A stretch of 64,000 nt of DNA, taken from assembly GCF_021018805.1 (NCBI RefSeq), contig NC_086258.1:19622692-19686691 (forward strand), in the 5' to 3' direction. Both the position numbers and the translations under genes were made by a program. Shown here one piece after another: positions 23,343 to 45,700 of this stretch (its first letter is position 1; every line of letters starts with the position of its first letter). The notes beneath the pieces were generated by a model. That model saw only the letters and a program-made list of their open reading frames with translations. It was not told the origin of the DNA and made no database searches. The stretch comes from Prinia subflava. Its lineage: Eukaryota > Chordata > Aves > Passeriformes > Cisticolidae.

Positions 23343-25490
23343 CCTCAGGACACTGCCAGAGACTCTGACAGGACCAGGGCAGGATCCCACAGGACTGGAA
23401 CGGATGTGCCGTGGGGAGGGACACACATGCTATCCACTGGTGATGTTCAGCTTTGTTTACATGTCCTGACCACTCTGCTTGTAGCTTTAGTCCAGAATGT
23501 TGTGCCCCACATTTGAAGGGGCCCTGGAACACTTATGCCAAGCATGAACTGAGGGGCAGCCAGTGACAAGCAGTGCTGGCTGCTTTTACCTTGACCTCTG
23601 GGTGAATCTGGTTCTATCTTCCACTCTATTAAACTTGAAGTTATTGTATTTTGAGGGAAGACCTGTCAGGAGAAGAGGATTTAGTTGGCTTTTCCTGCAC
23701 TGCTGTCCAGAGATCCCAACAGGCTGTGGGGTGATGATGCCACGAGCTCAGTGCAGAGCCCTGACAGAGCCCTCCCTAGGACTGACCTCCTTGTGCCGCA
23801 CGGGCCCGTGAGCATGCTGAGCAATAATGCTGCTCCATGAGGGAATGCTTCCTTTTTTACACTGAAATAGCACTTAGCTCCCTTGCCCCTCTCCTGCCTC
23901 ATTCCCAAGGGCCCGTGTAAGCAGCCCCTCGCTCTGTGTGTGCCATACTGCTGTATCTTTACTTGTTATATTTATTTTACACTGCTGGCTGCTGCCCCGG
24001 GGCACCCATTTGGGGTGGCTGTGGCTGAGTTTTGTCTGCAAATGGTTATACTGGGTTGGGTTTTTTTTGCCTTCATTGCATTCCATAGTGTGGGGAAAAG
24101 AGGAAATGCACAGTGAGGAGGAAAGAGGGCTGGAGGGTATTGGTCAGTAGTGGTGGAGGACAGCACCTCTGGAGGACAGAACTGTCTTTACAATCACTAG
24201 TCAGGGCCAGTGACTGAATCCAGGGATAAGGAGAGATGCCTCTCACGTCCCCTCATGCTGACAGTGTTACTGGTATAGTCAAATACTGTGTTTTATTGAG
24301 CTGAGTACAATGACATACAAGATGTAAATTATAGAGCTGTAGGGTATTAAAACAGAACAAGCAGGCAGTGAAAGGAAAGGCTCCCCTGGGCTGTGATGGG
24401 GCATGTGCTGGGTTAATGCCCCATTTTCTTTGTTCCCTGTATTAAGTGGCCAAGTGCAATTGTCCCCACAAAGGGGAAAGCAGTTTTGCTGGACATCAGT
24501 GCTAACTGATGATCAGAAGAGCTGATCCCTTAGCTACAACCTCCGAGAAATGAGGTTTATATCCAAACTTGGTTCCAGCAGCCCCTTTCTGCTTCTCAGT
24601 TTCCAGTCTCAAGCAGTGCCTCAGTGAGCTCTGAGACAATCTGTTGTAAATTAATGGGAGTTTTTAACACCCATTGATACAAGCATGGAGAGGTGCTTGC
24701 TCAGTCCTTGGACACTCAGCTCTGCATTTCCAGCAGGGCTGTCAAATAACAGCTCTTCTCAAACGTGGAATAGGAGCAGCACAGAGAGAAGCAGTACAGA
24801 GAGGCTCCTGCCTCACGTAGGAAACCCCACAGGAGAACGTGATGCTGGAATGAAGGGTGGCTGTAAAACCATTGCTGCAAACACAGCTTGCAGTTATTCA
24901 TAGCTGCATTTTCTTTACTGCTGCACAGTAAAATCCCTAGAGATGAAAAACGGCATTCACAAGCCTGGGACCCTCCTAAGAGGCACCAGGCAGCTGCAGG
25001 AGCCCCTGAAGGTGGAATCCAAACTTGTCCTGGTCTGAAGCTTGTGGAGACCTCAGCCTTGTCAGCTCCCTCATGTAGAAGGCAGGGAGAGGGATGGGTT
25101 GTTTGGATCCTAAAGAAAGCTGCTTTAAATTGATGGACTGGGAGATAAGGGACAAGGAGAGAATTCTTTCTGCCTCAGATAGGTTCTTGCCAGCACTTTA
25201 GACAGAGCAGGCATGGGGGCAGTGCCTGGCTGGTGTCTCCTGAGGAGCAGGGTCACCGCTGCCCTGCACAGGGGTCTCACTGTGACTGGAGGAAGGCAGG
25301 AGAGCGCAGGTGCTGTCTGTGAACAGCAGCAGCCATGGACAGGCACCAGTCATACTGCACTGGAAATTAAACCATGAATGTTCCTTGTCTGTAGGGTGAG
25401 GTTCCTGCTTCATCCCCAGCACTCCTACCTGTACATACATCTCCAATGCGTTTGTGCTGCTGCATGTTGAATAAATCTTTTTCCCTACCT
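23343..25490 (+). other. GGA3: GGA3 3' UTR (probable)
   Basis: This non-coding stretch follows the GGA3 TGA. Weak signals ATTAAA at 23628-23633 and near 24345 and a canonical AATAAA at 25470-25475 allow either a short or a ~2.1 kb 3' UTR. No coding region, RNA gene or repeat is seen in it. Confidence 0.55.
25470..25475 (+). terminator. GGA3: GGA3 distal polyadenylation signal AATAAA
   Basis: AATAAA is followed by a T-rich downstream element. It lies about 375 bp from the opposing NUP85 polyadenylation signal at 25850-25845. An ATTAAA at 23628-23633 could serve a shorter transcript. Confidence 0.6.
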
Positions 25491-25844
25491 GGCTCTGTGC
25501 TGGCCCTTTCTCGTGATGGCTGCTGCAGGGCACTGCTGCTTCTGGAAAGCCTCAAACTATCGACTACCTTCCTAAGCACAAACAGAGAGACTGCTGTTTC
25601 TAAAACCCTACTGGTTTTAGAGGTGGCCATCATTTCAGTTCTGGGTGTTGGAGGCAAAGAAAACATAAAATCCAAGGAAAAGCTGTAGTGAGGCTCACAT
25701 CACCAGGGGAGGACTGCCAGGCCAAGCTGGAACAAGCAGCCGTAACGTTTTGATGCAGCTCCTTCATAAAAGGTAAAATAAGCCTATGTAAAGTTGTTTT
25801 TGGAAGACAAGAACAAATGACCAAGCAATCTGCAAAAGAAAACA

Positions 25845-25850
25845 TTTATT
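25845..25850 (-). terminator. NUP85: NUP85 polyadenylation signal AATAAA
   Basis: The plus strand reads TTTATT, which is AATAAA on the minus strand, 61 bp past the NUP85 stop codon. This is a normal position for a very short 3' UTR. Confidence 0.8.
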
Positions 25851-25910
25851 CTTAGAAAAAGTCAGTTTATGTACAGCAAGCCCCAGAGGAAGAGGAACAC
25901 CCTGCAGTCT

Positions 25911-36703
<10,793 letters not shown>

Positions 36704-37015
36704 GGCGGCGGCCGCGCTGCCCCCGCTCCCGCCCGCCGCGGCTCCGAGGCCCCTCCGGGCTGCCCGCGCCGCCGCCTGCGCGCCCCGAGCCCCGCGCCCG
36801 GCCCGGCCGCTGCTGCCCCGGCGGAGCCGCCGCCCGGGGACGGGGACGGACCGGGACGGACCGCGGGTCTCCGCCGGCTCGGCGCAGGCAGCACCGCTCG
36901 CCCCGGAAGCGCCGCCCGTTCCCGAGGCCCCGCCGGGGCGGGACGGGCTCAGCTCCGCCCCGCCCGGGCCGCCGGCCCTGAGGGCTGGGGCGGGGACTGC
37001 GCCGAGCGGGCTGTG

Positions 37016-37058
37016 GGGGATGGATGGAGGGATGGATGGATAGATGGATGGATGGATA
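37016..37058 (+). repeat. (GGAT)n microsatellite upstream of NUP85
   Basis: About ten GGAT-type units, with single-base variants (GGAG, AGAT), mark the boundary between the NUP85 CpG island and the intergenic DNA. Confidence 0.9.
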
Positions 37059-37164
37059 CCACCCCGTCACAATCTGCCTCATTTTCTTGTCGGGACAGAT
37101 TCAGTGCTGCGTGGGAGCATTGCTGGCCCTTGGTTTGGAGTGCAGTGATGTAGTTGGTCAGTCA

Positions 37165-37372
37165 GCGTTCACAGATTCACCAAATGAGTCAAGCTAGAAG
37201 CAGCACAAACTCAGGTCCAAACTCCCTGCTCCAGCAGGCTCATCCCAGAGCACCTGGCACTGGGTTGTGTCCAACCAGTTTTGGAATGTCTCCAGTGAGA
37301 GAGACCCCACATCCTGTGTGATCTCTGTTCAAGTGCACAGCACAGTCACTCGCACAGAGTTGTTTTCATGCT
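37165..37372 (-). repeat. CR1 LINE fragment
   Basis: The plus strand shows the reverse-complement order of an avian CR1 3' region: CCAAACTCCCTGCTCCAGCA, then GTGTCCAACCAGTTTTGGAA, TGTCTCCAGTGAGAGAGACC, CCACATCCTGTG and GTTGTTTTCATGCTCA. It is moderately diverged and truncated. Confidence 0.75.
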
Positions 37373-38140
37373 CACCTCATTGACTGATTGCTGGGTAACA
37401 ACCAGTGTCTCCTATTTCTTTATGCATATCAAACACATGCAGGTAGAGCAGCCTCTGGGATGTTGCAAGTGACGCTCTCTGGAGCTCTTGGGCATTGATA
37501 AAGCTGATGAATCAAATGATGTGCTTTGACTGGTGAGTAGTGTGCAGGTTGGGGAAGGACTGTAATGAAGCAGGATCGCAGCAGAACTGCTGCTGTGCCT
37601 CAGTCCCGCAGGGTCCAGGAGGGGGTCGGTATCCCCTGGACACTGGGCAGAGATGCCTCCTGAGGCTGCTGGAGGCGCTTCACCTTTCTGCTAACCTGGG
37701 AGCTCAGATCCCATGGTATTCAACTCAATAACCTGATGTGATAAAACACTAATGGCACCCCCTTCCTCTCCTTCCCACTTCTGTGTACTCCTCACTTTTT
37801 GCCTGTGCTAACCAGTAACCAAGTTCTTCAGCAATATAGTTTTTAAGACAAATATTAGCAGTGCTGCTTTGTTGGTGTCACAGCTGGAACCAGTCTCTCT
37901 TAAGCTGGTGCCTTCCCCGGACACTCACTAAAAATTAACTTTTCCAGATAATGTAAATCATTTGCTGTCTTTGTATGACAAATGCTGCAACACTCCATAG
38001 CTAAATTACCCTTTTTTACTTATCAGCTGATGCATCCATCATTTCCAATAAAAATAAAGCCAGCAGTTATCTCTGGGAAGAACATGTCATGTAACCAGCC
38101 ATGCTGAGAAAAGGAAGTGGTGTCTGTTCAGGTCAGAAGG

Positions 38141-38246
38141 AATGAATTTCTGCAGGTAGAACAAATTAAATACTCATAAAGCTGCTTGAGAAAAATGAAT
38201 TTTTGCAGGTAGAATAAATTAAATACTCATAAAGCTGCTTGAGAAA
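38141..38246 (+). repeat. Tandem duplication, two 53-bp units
   Basis: Units at 38141-38193 and 38194-38246 abut exactly and differ at only two positions by eye (both C to T in the second copy). They begin AATGAATTT and end GCTGCTTGAGAAA. The near-identity implies a recent event. Confidence 0.95.
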
Positions 38247-41200
38247 CTGAAGACTCATCAATTTCAAACCCCTCACCATTTATCGTGGGTAAGGGTCTGT
38301 GTTTTATTATTTGAGGATGTGCCTGTATTTGAATCCCTGCTGTACAAAGTCAGATTCACCTACTGTCTTACACAATGGTGCTGCTCTGTGCTGCAGACTT
38401 CTGAGGATGTTAGTGGGCATTCCTAGATCCAAAATACCATTCCACACATCACTAAAAGGCTCTTGATGCAAATCAAAATCATGTATCTGAAAACCCAGGA
38501 GTATGAGGCCTTCTGCCAGTGTTCCTCAAGGCCAAGGTGATGCTTCTATAACTGCAGCAGTTTCTTGTGAGTGGCAGAATCTATTTAGAATATCCATGTA
38601 ACACTGGGTAGGGATCCACCGTGTAGGAGGTGGATGTAGGAGTGGGACGGTGTCCTCTGCTGCTCCCAGGTCCATCTGTGTAAAGAGACACTGAAAGTTG
38701 GAACTCTTTGATCTTCTCCTGCTGTCTCTTGGCACACAGCGTCCACTCTGCTCACTCCCTAAAAGTGTCAGAGGTTTTTCATATCCGCAGTATCTGTTGT
38801 TCTTAAATGGATGATTCCTGGGGAAGTCATCTTGGGAAAGGTGAGTTTTAGAATGAAATCTTGACTCTTTTTTAGTCCTCTTGAACACTGGCTGGAGCTC
38901 TGCTCATATCTAGAAGGAAAACCTTCCTGCTCACCACTCAAGGAGGCTTCTGTCCCTCTCCAGTCCATATAATTGAGCAGAATTGGGAATTTCCATGTCA
39001 GCGTGGAGCTTCACATTGCTCAGAAAGGCTTTGGAGTACAGGCAGTGGGTCCAGCAAGGAAAGCAAAGAGAAATTGTGTGGTTTACAGTCAGGAGAAAAA
39101 GAAAAAAAAATGGTCTGATGAGGATAGAAATTACTACCTTGTGAAATAGGAGGTTTGGAAGCTATTTGAGGAACAGAGGGAATGATCAGCATCATGAACA
39201 GAGTAGGCACAGCACAGGCAGAGCTGTAGGCAAAAGGTATTTTCTATTCTAGGGCTAAGACAGAATTCATGAAGAGCAAAGGCTGAGTAAAGTGCTCAGA
39301 CCTGCAAGGTCTGATCCAGTAACCCAACACACTCCAAATTACTGTTTGCTTTCTGTTCCTGTCTTGGACTCAGTGCAAAACAACACCCAGTTCTAAAGGG
39401 GCTGGAGTTCTTTTTGTAGACTAATGCTTGCTGATGTGCAGGAGCACACACCTTCTGCCTGTAGCTGCTTTGTTGTCCAAAAACTTAATGTTTTAAAATC
39501 CCAGCATGAAGGACATATATATGGAATGCCTGTGTTCCCTGCCCTCTTCATCAGAGGGTGCAGAATTAAACCAAAGAGCACTGCAAAATCTAAATTTCTT
39601 CCTTATAAAACTGCAGTACAAGAATGGAACAAAGCATGGAAATATTTTAAGAAACAACACGTGGATTTTTTTTTCCCCCAGAGATGGAATTTCTCAGGAA
39701 TTCTCAGTGTGACGCTTCCCCATTCACTTCCCTTCCGCTTGGTGCATTGAAGAGGAGGAGCTCGGAGGGACACAGAGCTTTGCTTTGCTCCCTCTGCTGC
39801 AGCCTGGACCTTGCAGGAGTGGGGCCTTTGTAGGTCCCCACTGCTCACTACCAGTGCTGCTGTCTGGCCAGTTCCTTTGCAGATTTTAGCACTGATTATT
39901 CTCAGTTTCTCAGAGTTTCCTCTGTTGCTATGTAAAAAGAAAAGCCACACAGAGATGAGGTTTGTAGAAACCTGCTCTGTGATTTGGGATCTGTGTGATT
40001 GGTAGTGAGACCAGTGCTGGTGCAGCTGAAGCCGTGTTCAGTCTTTCTGAGCACGTCTAACTCCCATATGTTCTCATAAATTCTATTTTCCTGTCCTTTT
40101 TAGCACATTTGTTCTATTTGTGATGCTGCCTTAATGTGTGTCTCACTTGACACCATTCCTGCCTTCAGTTCTTTCATGCCACGCTCAGGCCTTGGCCAGG
40201 TTCATCCCACCTCCCCAAAAAATCCTCCTCCTGGACCTGCAGCACAGGGATCTTCAAGGAGGGAGGGGGAAGGAGTGAAAAGAACAATAAACAACAGGAC
40301 CACCAAGCCTGATGATGCCCTTCCTCACACTTCTCTGTGATGTTACATCATCTCTAAAAATAGAACTTAATGTCCATTGGGAATCAAAACCCATCTTTTG
40401 TTCTGGGAAATACCCGATGGCTTCGGAGTTTTGCTTTAAAAAGCCATGGATGAGATAGAAGGGTGGGTATTAGGGTGCTTTGTTTCCTTGTTCTTTCTAG
40501 TAGTTCTACTTCTTAGTGATGATGATGGACTGGAGAAGGCCCAAACCAAGTTGCCCATTGCTTTTCAGAGCTCAGATGAAAGCAGAAAGGAGATCATAGG
40601 AGCCTGAGGCATCACACATGAAGGGGGATTTGGGTAGAAGCACATGGTCTGCCACAGCTAGGGTGCTTCTCACCTCCCAGTACCTTAGAAAAATAATAGA
40701 AAAAATGAGTAATTAAACACAGAGAAAACAGGCAGGATCAACTGATTGATCTTTTGATGATCAAGTAAATAAATCAAGTAAATTGACACAGGTAGGAGTG
40801 GAAAGCAGAACTCAAAGGAGGATCTGTTTGAGTTGCAGTCACAATTTGGAACAGCATCTATTGCCTTCTTGGGTCAAACTAAACACTTCAGTGCCTGGGA
40901 TTTTTTTCAAAACTGACTCATTAAGACTCTTCAGGAGGAGTAAAATATGAAAATGAAAAGGCTCTATGAAATTTCAGGCTAAGTTTTGGACTACAATGGA
41001 TGGTAAAAGACTTCACTGCTCACGTTTTGTGGAAGCTCAGGTGGCTGCCTGGGCCATCCTCCTGCCTCAGGTAGGGCCGTGGCTGTGCCATCTTCTCAAC
41101 TGGGGACTTTGGCTTCAGCTCCCTCTGCCCAGTGGGTGTTACTCTTCTACAATTTCCAGAAAATTGCAGTAAAAATCCAATCTGTGCTCAGAAATGTCTT

Positions 41201-41920
41201 GGTTTGAGGAAAAGGAGGGAGCCAGAATGTGAAGTAACATGACAAAGGCAGAGGAGAAGAACCAGAACTGACAGTGAAAAGCAAGCCTGCAGCTCTGCCC
41301 CTAAGTGAAGTGTCCCTTCAGTCAATATTTCCCTGCATCAGCAGTTTATTCTGGACAAGGAACATCTCTGAAATGGTGCAGAAAGTTTTGTCCTGCCAGG
41401 AGCAGGGGGTGTGTGACCACACGGCCACCTTGGTGTCACGACCCAGAGGGTTCCCACACAGAGCAGCAGAGTGATGCCCACCTGGAAAATCCATCCATGG
41501 GGGATCGACAGGGATCATTGTCGTGGGGATTCTTTTCCATCTATGTGATGTAGAGAAGTATTTGACAAATGATGGTGGCAAGTGATGAACACTGATGAAA
41601 AAAGGCACAAAAACCATTTTGTGTGAATCTGTGAAATCTCTGGAGTTATTGCAAATTTCCTCCTCTCTTCCATTGGGATAAATGTTAAGAAATCACATAA
41701 TTGGTGGTATATCCTCTGATTTATGTAATTTATGTAGTGTAATTGTTGGGGTGCTGCAGGTGCTTGGTTCCCTCACGGACATGGCATCTCTCCCAGGACA
41801 ACACCCCTCACAGGGACAGCCCAGGGTGTTGGGGGCGGCTGCCACTCTATCAGTTCCTCCATAGCACAGGGAGGGGCACAAGCAGGAGGGAGAGATTTGA
41901 TGAGGCAGAGACGCGGGAGA

Positions 41921-42100
41921 TCACAGAACCACAGGATCAGTGAGGTCGGAAAAGGCCTCTGAGATCAGCGAGTTTAACCTGTGCCCAACACCACCCTGTC
42001 AGGCAGAGCATGGCACTGAGTGCCACATCCACTCTTCCCCTGAACACCGCCAGGGACAGGGACTCCACCACCTCCCTGGGCTGCCCGTTCGATGGGGCCG
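41921..42100 (-). repeat. CR1 LINE 3' fragment upstream of SUMO2
   Basis: The plus strand reads CACAGAACCACAGGATCAGT, GGTCGGAAAAGGCCTCTGAG, ATCAGCGAGTTTAACC, then GAGTGCCACATCCACTCTTC, GGGACTCCACCACCTCCCTG and GGCTGCC. This is the classic reverse complement of an avian CR1 3' end and the best preserved CR1 piece in the window. It abuts the SUMO2 CpG island. Confidence 0.85.
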
Positions 42101-42339
42101 GGGGTGCTCACGGAAGGTGTGTTCAAAGAACACCGTGTGAGGAACCGAGGGGCAGTGAGGGGGCCTGTGGCAGGCGGCCCGGCGGCTTCGAGGAGATTTA
42201 AGATTCGAGGGGACTAAGGATGCTGCGAATGGCATGGGGAGGTTGTGTTGGGGAAGGGCGCGGTGTGAGGCGCGGTGCGGGGCGCTGAGGGCGGCCCGGC
42301 GGCCATTTTGCGAAGGACAATACCCGCCGCGCGGGGCGG

Positions 42340-42395
42340 GGCGGGAGCGCGCGCACGCAGCGCGCACGCAGCGCGGTCGCGGGCGCGCGCCCTTC
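42340..42395 (+). repeat. CG/CA alternating tract with Z-DNA potential
   Basis: The tract includes GCGCGCGCACGCA followed by GCGCGCACGCAGCGCGG, with long alternating purine-pyrimidine runs. An 11-bp unit is repeated. It lies about 350-410 bp upstream of the SUMO2 ATG. Confidence 0.75.
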
Positions 42396-42748
42396 CCCTC
42401 CCGCCGCCGCCGCGTTATGTAACGGCCGCGGGGCGCGCGCGCGCTCCCTCCGCCCCCCCTTCCTCCTCCCTCCCGCCTCGCCCCCCCCGCCCGGCCCTGC
42501 CTCCGCCCCCTCCCCGCGCGCCGGGGCCCAATGGGCGGCGGGAACGCGCCCGGGGGGGAGGGGAGAGCGCGGCGGGCGCGCGCGCGCACGGGGCAAGGCG
42601 CGGCCCCGCGGCTGTGCGTGCGCGCTCCCGGGCCCCCCCCGCCTTCCCCTCTCTCTGTGTCCCTCTCTCTCCCTCTCTCCGCCGCGCTCGGCCGGCTCTG
42701 CCCCCCCTTTGTGCGCGCTCCGAGCCGCCCCCACATCGCCGACTCGCC

Positions 42749-45700
42749 ATGGCCGACGAGAAGCCCAAGGTGAGGCCGGCGCGCTCCGCAGCTCCCGCCG
42801 CCGCGCTCGGCCCCTCAGGCGGCGGCTCCGGCCCGCAGCCCCCGCGCCGCCTTTGCGCGCCATTTTCCTGCGCGGCTGGGGGGGGCCGAGGCCGCGGCTC
42901 CCGGGGCGGGCGGGGGATCCCCGGGGAGAGGGGGAGCGAACGCGGGCCGCCTTCCCGCCCTCCGCGGGGAGAGAGGCAGGTCTGGAGGCGGTTTTTGCTG
43001 CCTTCCTCCTCCTCCTCCTCCTCCGCGGCCGCAGCATCCCCGCCGGCCTCCTCGGCAGCCGCTGCCCTCACGGTCCCCTCACGGCTCCGGCCCCTTTGTG
43101 CCGCTTCTGGTTGCGCTGGGGGCTGGGGGGGCTGCGGGGGCTCCGCTCCGCACGGCAGGAATTAACAGAGGCCGCCGCCGGGGGGTTGACTGCTTTTTTT
43201 TTCCCCACCTTTTTTTTTTTTTTTTTGCGCCTTTTTTTTTCCCTCCCTTTACCTCTCCTTCCTTCCTTCCTTTTTTTTTTTTTTTCTCCCCCACACAATT
43301 TATAAACCGAGTTCGAAGTGGCGGAGGGCGCGGTGCCGCGCGGGCTGACACATGGCGGGACCCGGCTCGCAGAAAAGAGGGAAAACAAAGCTGGACTGGG
43401 GGCGCTGGGCACCCCCGGAGCGGAGCAGCCCCGAGCCCGGCCCGCTGCGCTCAGCCCCGGCCACAACACGAGGGACCGAGCTGCGAGTTGATCCTCCGCA
43501 GTTTTCCGCTCCGAGAGGGTCGGCCTGCTTGATGTGGAGTTTTTTTAAAATGTTTTCTGAAGGAGAAGACTTGGCCCACTTCTGGTTTTATCACCGTTTC
43601 AAATATAGCCCTTTAAAGTATCTGGAAAGTTTTGGTTTTTTTTTTTTTAATGAGGACGTCAAACGGTAGGAAAAAGTTTAAGATGCAGAGAGAAAGAGCC
43701 TTGCTGCTGGTTGGGATCACAGTTATAACACAAATCAGCTATAACGGATCATAGTTATAACATAGGTAACTTAGGTAACTTAATTCCTTCCAGTGGGAAC
43801 ACTGGTGTTGCATATTGTTGTGCTTTTGATAAAAATAACTTTTTTTTTTAAAATCTGTTTTGAGTACCTGCCTTGGTAAATTCGTCATTGCTAAATTTCC
43901 AGTCTGCAAAATGACAGCTAATACCAGATATTTTTTTTGTATGTGGCTTCTTTTCCTTTACATTTTCAACTGAAAAGTCCTGACCTTTATTCCCTGATTC
44001 AAGGTTTCAAGTGTCAGTAAACAGCTTTAATATCTTTATTTCCTCCTTTTTAATAACCTGTTGCACTTGGGTAAAATGTTAACTTCTTGTTTCATACCTT
44101 TTTTAAAAAGTGTTGGTTATGTTTTCTTCTTTTATTTCCTCTACAGGAAGGAGTGAAGACTGAAAACAATGACCACATTAATCTGAAGGTGGCAGGGCAA
44201 GATGGGTCTGTGGTGCAGTTTAAGATTAAGAGGCACACACCACTTAGTAAACTAATGAAAGCCTATTGTGAACGACAGGTATGATCTCAGGAGAACCGTG
44301 TCTGGGGGAGAGCTGCTCTCCACAGGGATAGAGGAAGACAGTTAAAGTCTTAAAACTTAAGTAAATATGCGAAATGATAGAGGTTGAACAGAAACTGATT
44401 GTGCTGTGGGAAGTGTATTGTCCTTCGGGTCTGTTACAGGGTGGACTGAGAGGGTTGTGACAGGAAACGGGTGAAATAAAGATCTGTTGTCATCTTTGAA
44501 ATCTGCATTTATAGGTGGAGGCTTCTGGGAGGTAAGGGCTGCTCTGCTGCTCAGAACTAGTGTGGAAAGGGTGGGTTTGGGATGAGGGAGTTAATTGATA
44601 ATCAGGGATTTTTATAGCTCTGAGTAACTTCTTGGACTGGTCACTGACTCCTGATTTATTAGCTTAATTGTACTGAGATGAGAAGGTACCTTGAGAAGGA
44701 GCTTGTACACCTAATGATGAGCTTTGTTTTTTCTCTTGTGCCCTGGTTGACAAATGAATCTTCTGAGAGACAAACACAACCCATGTATTTGCTGATGTGG
44801 TGGCAGCTGCAGCCACTCTGTGAGGCTGCAGGCAGCTATTGCAAGGTTTAAAAACACCTGTTTGAGCAGAGCTGTGGAACTCTTCCTTCTGAAGCTCCTG
44901 ATCAGGGAAATTTTGTCTGTTATCCACAATATTTTTTTAGTCTGCCTTTAAAAACTTTTAGCTCTACAAAAGTGTTCAGAATTTCTGAATTTTTAATTTT
45001 TTAAAAGATAAATATTCAAAAATACTATTGCATACAATAAAGTCAGTATAAGATATTGATACAGCTATTTCATCACCAAGAAAAAAACCCTGTGGTTCAC
45101 ATAGAAAGTAGTAAAACCTCTTCAGTTTATCCTGTGCCACAACAGAATAAAAGTAAAGACAGGAAAAATGAGCTCTTGCTGAACATGTGAATATGAGTGT
45201 TCTGTGGAGAAATCTGTGAATGTTGGAAGCTGTGAGGTTTTTTCCCTACCTCAGTCATACAAACTCGTTATATTTTGCAAATCACTATGTTGCTTTTTCC
45301 AGTCATAGAGTGCAGCTATATCTGTCTTTTGGGGAATTTGGGGATTGGTTATTCGTCTATCAAGTCCTGGCATGTAAAATTTTAAAAGTATCATTCATTC
45401 GTAGTTACTTTGAAACAGGCAAAAGTAAGATTCCAAATTGTCTTGGATTGCCAAAATGTTTACTCTGCATACCAAAACCAAAGCCAGCAGAAACCCCCCC
45501 CAGGTGTCAATTGGAGGAAAAAAAAAATCAGTAAATCTTGAGAATGGGAGACATTTTTTCTGATCTCAATTTTATGCTATTAAGCATCCAAAGAATTTTT
45601 TTTGTGGATGTAGATTTGTCTTTAGGTGCTTACTTCTGAAATTTTGCTTAAAAGCATTTGTTCTGCCTGTCTCTACAAATTAGATTTTATTTATGTATTT

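Larger units (their letters stand above)
37059..42100. other. Intergenic DNA between NUP85 and SUMO2
   Basis: About 5 kb of mostly AT-rich DNA without a recognisable gene. It holds a CR1 fragment at its left end (37165-37372), a perfect-length 53-bp tandem duplication (38141-38246) and a CR1 fragment at its right end (41921-42100). The short open frames here look random, and I see no RNA gene. Confidence 0.7.
42110..43480 (+). promoter_or_regulatory. SUMO2: SUMO2 CpG-island promoter
   Basis: Very CpG-dense sequence surrounds SUMO2 exon 1. There is no TATA box. YY1-like GGCCATTTT lies at 42301-42309, with another GCGCCATTTTCC in intron 1 (42857-42868). A D-box-like GTTATGTAAC lies at 42414-42423. 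A C/T-rich stretch (42645-42690) just before the ATG resembles the pyrimidine-rich start regions of housekeeping genes. Confidence 0.8.

Noticed and set aside
25490..25830. Possible extra exon between GGA3 and NUP85
   Set aside because: The open frames are short and composition is ordinary. The flanking polyadenylation signals explain the region as a convergent gap.
42198..43165. Open frames of 218-296 codons across the SUMO2 promoter and intron 1
   Set aside because: Low-complexity Arg/Pro/Gly/Ala translations of a CpG island. Only the seven-codon SUMO2 exon 1 is supported.
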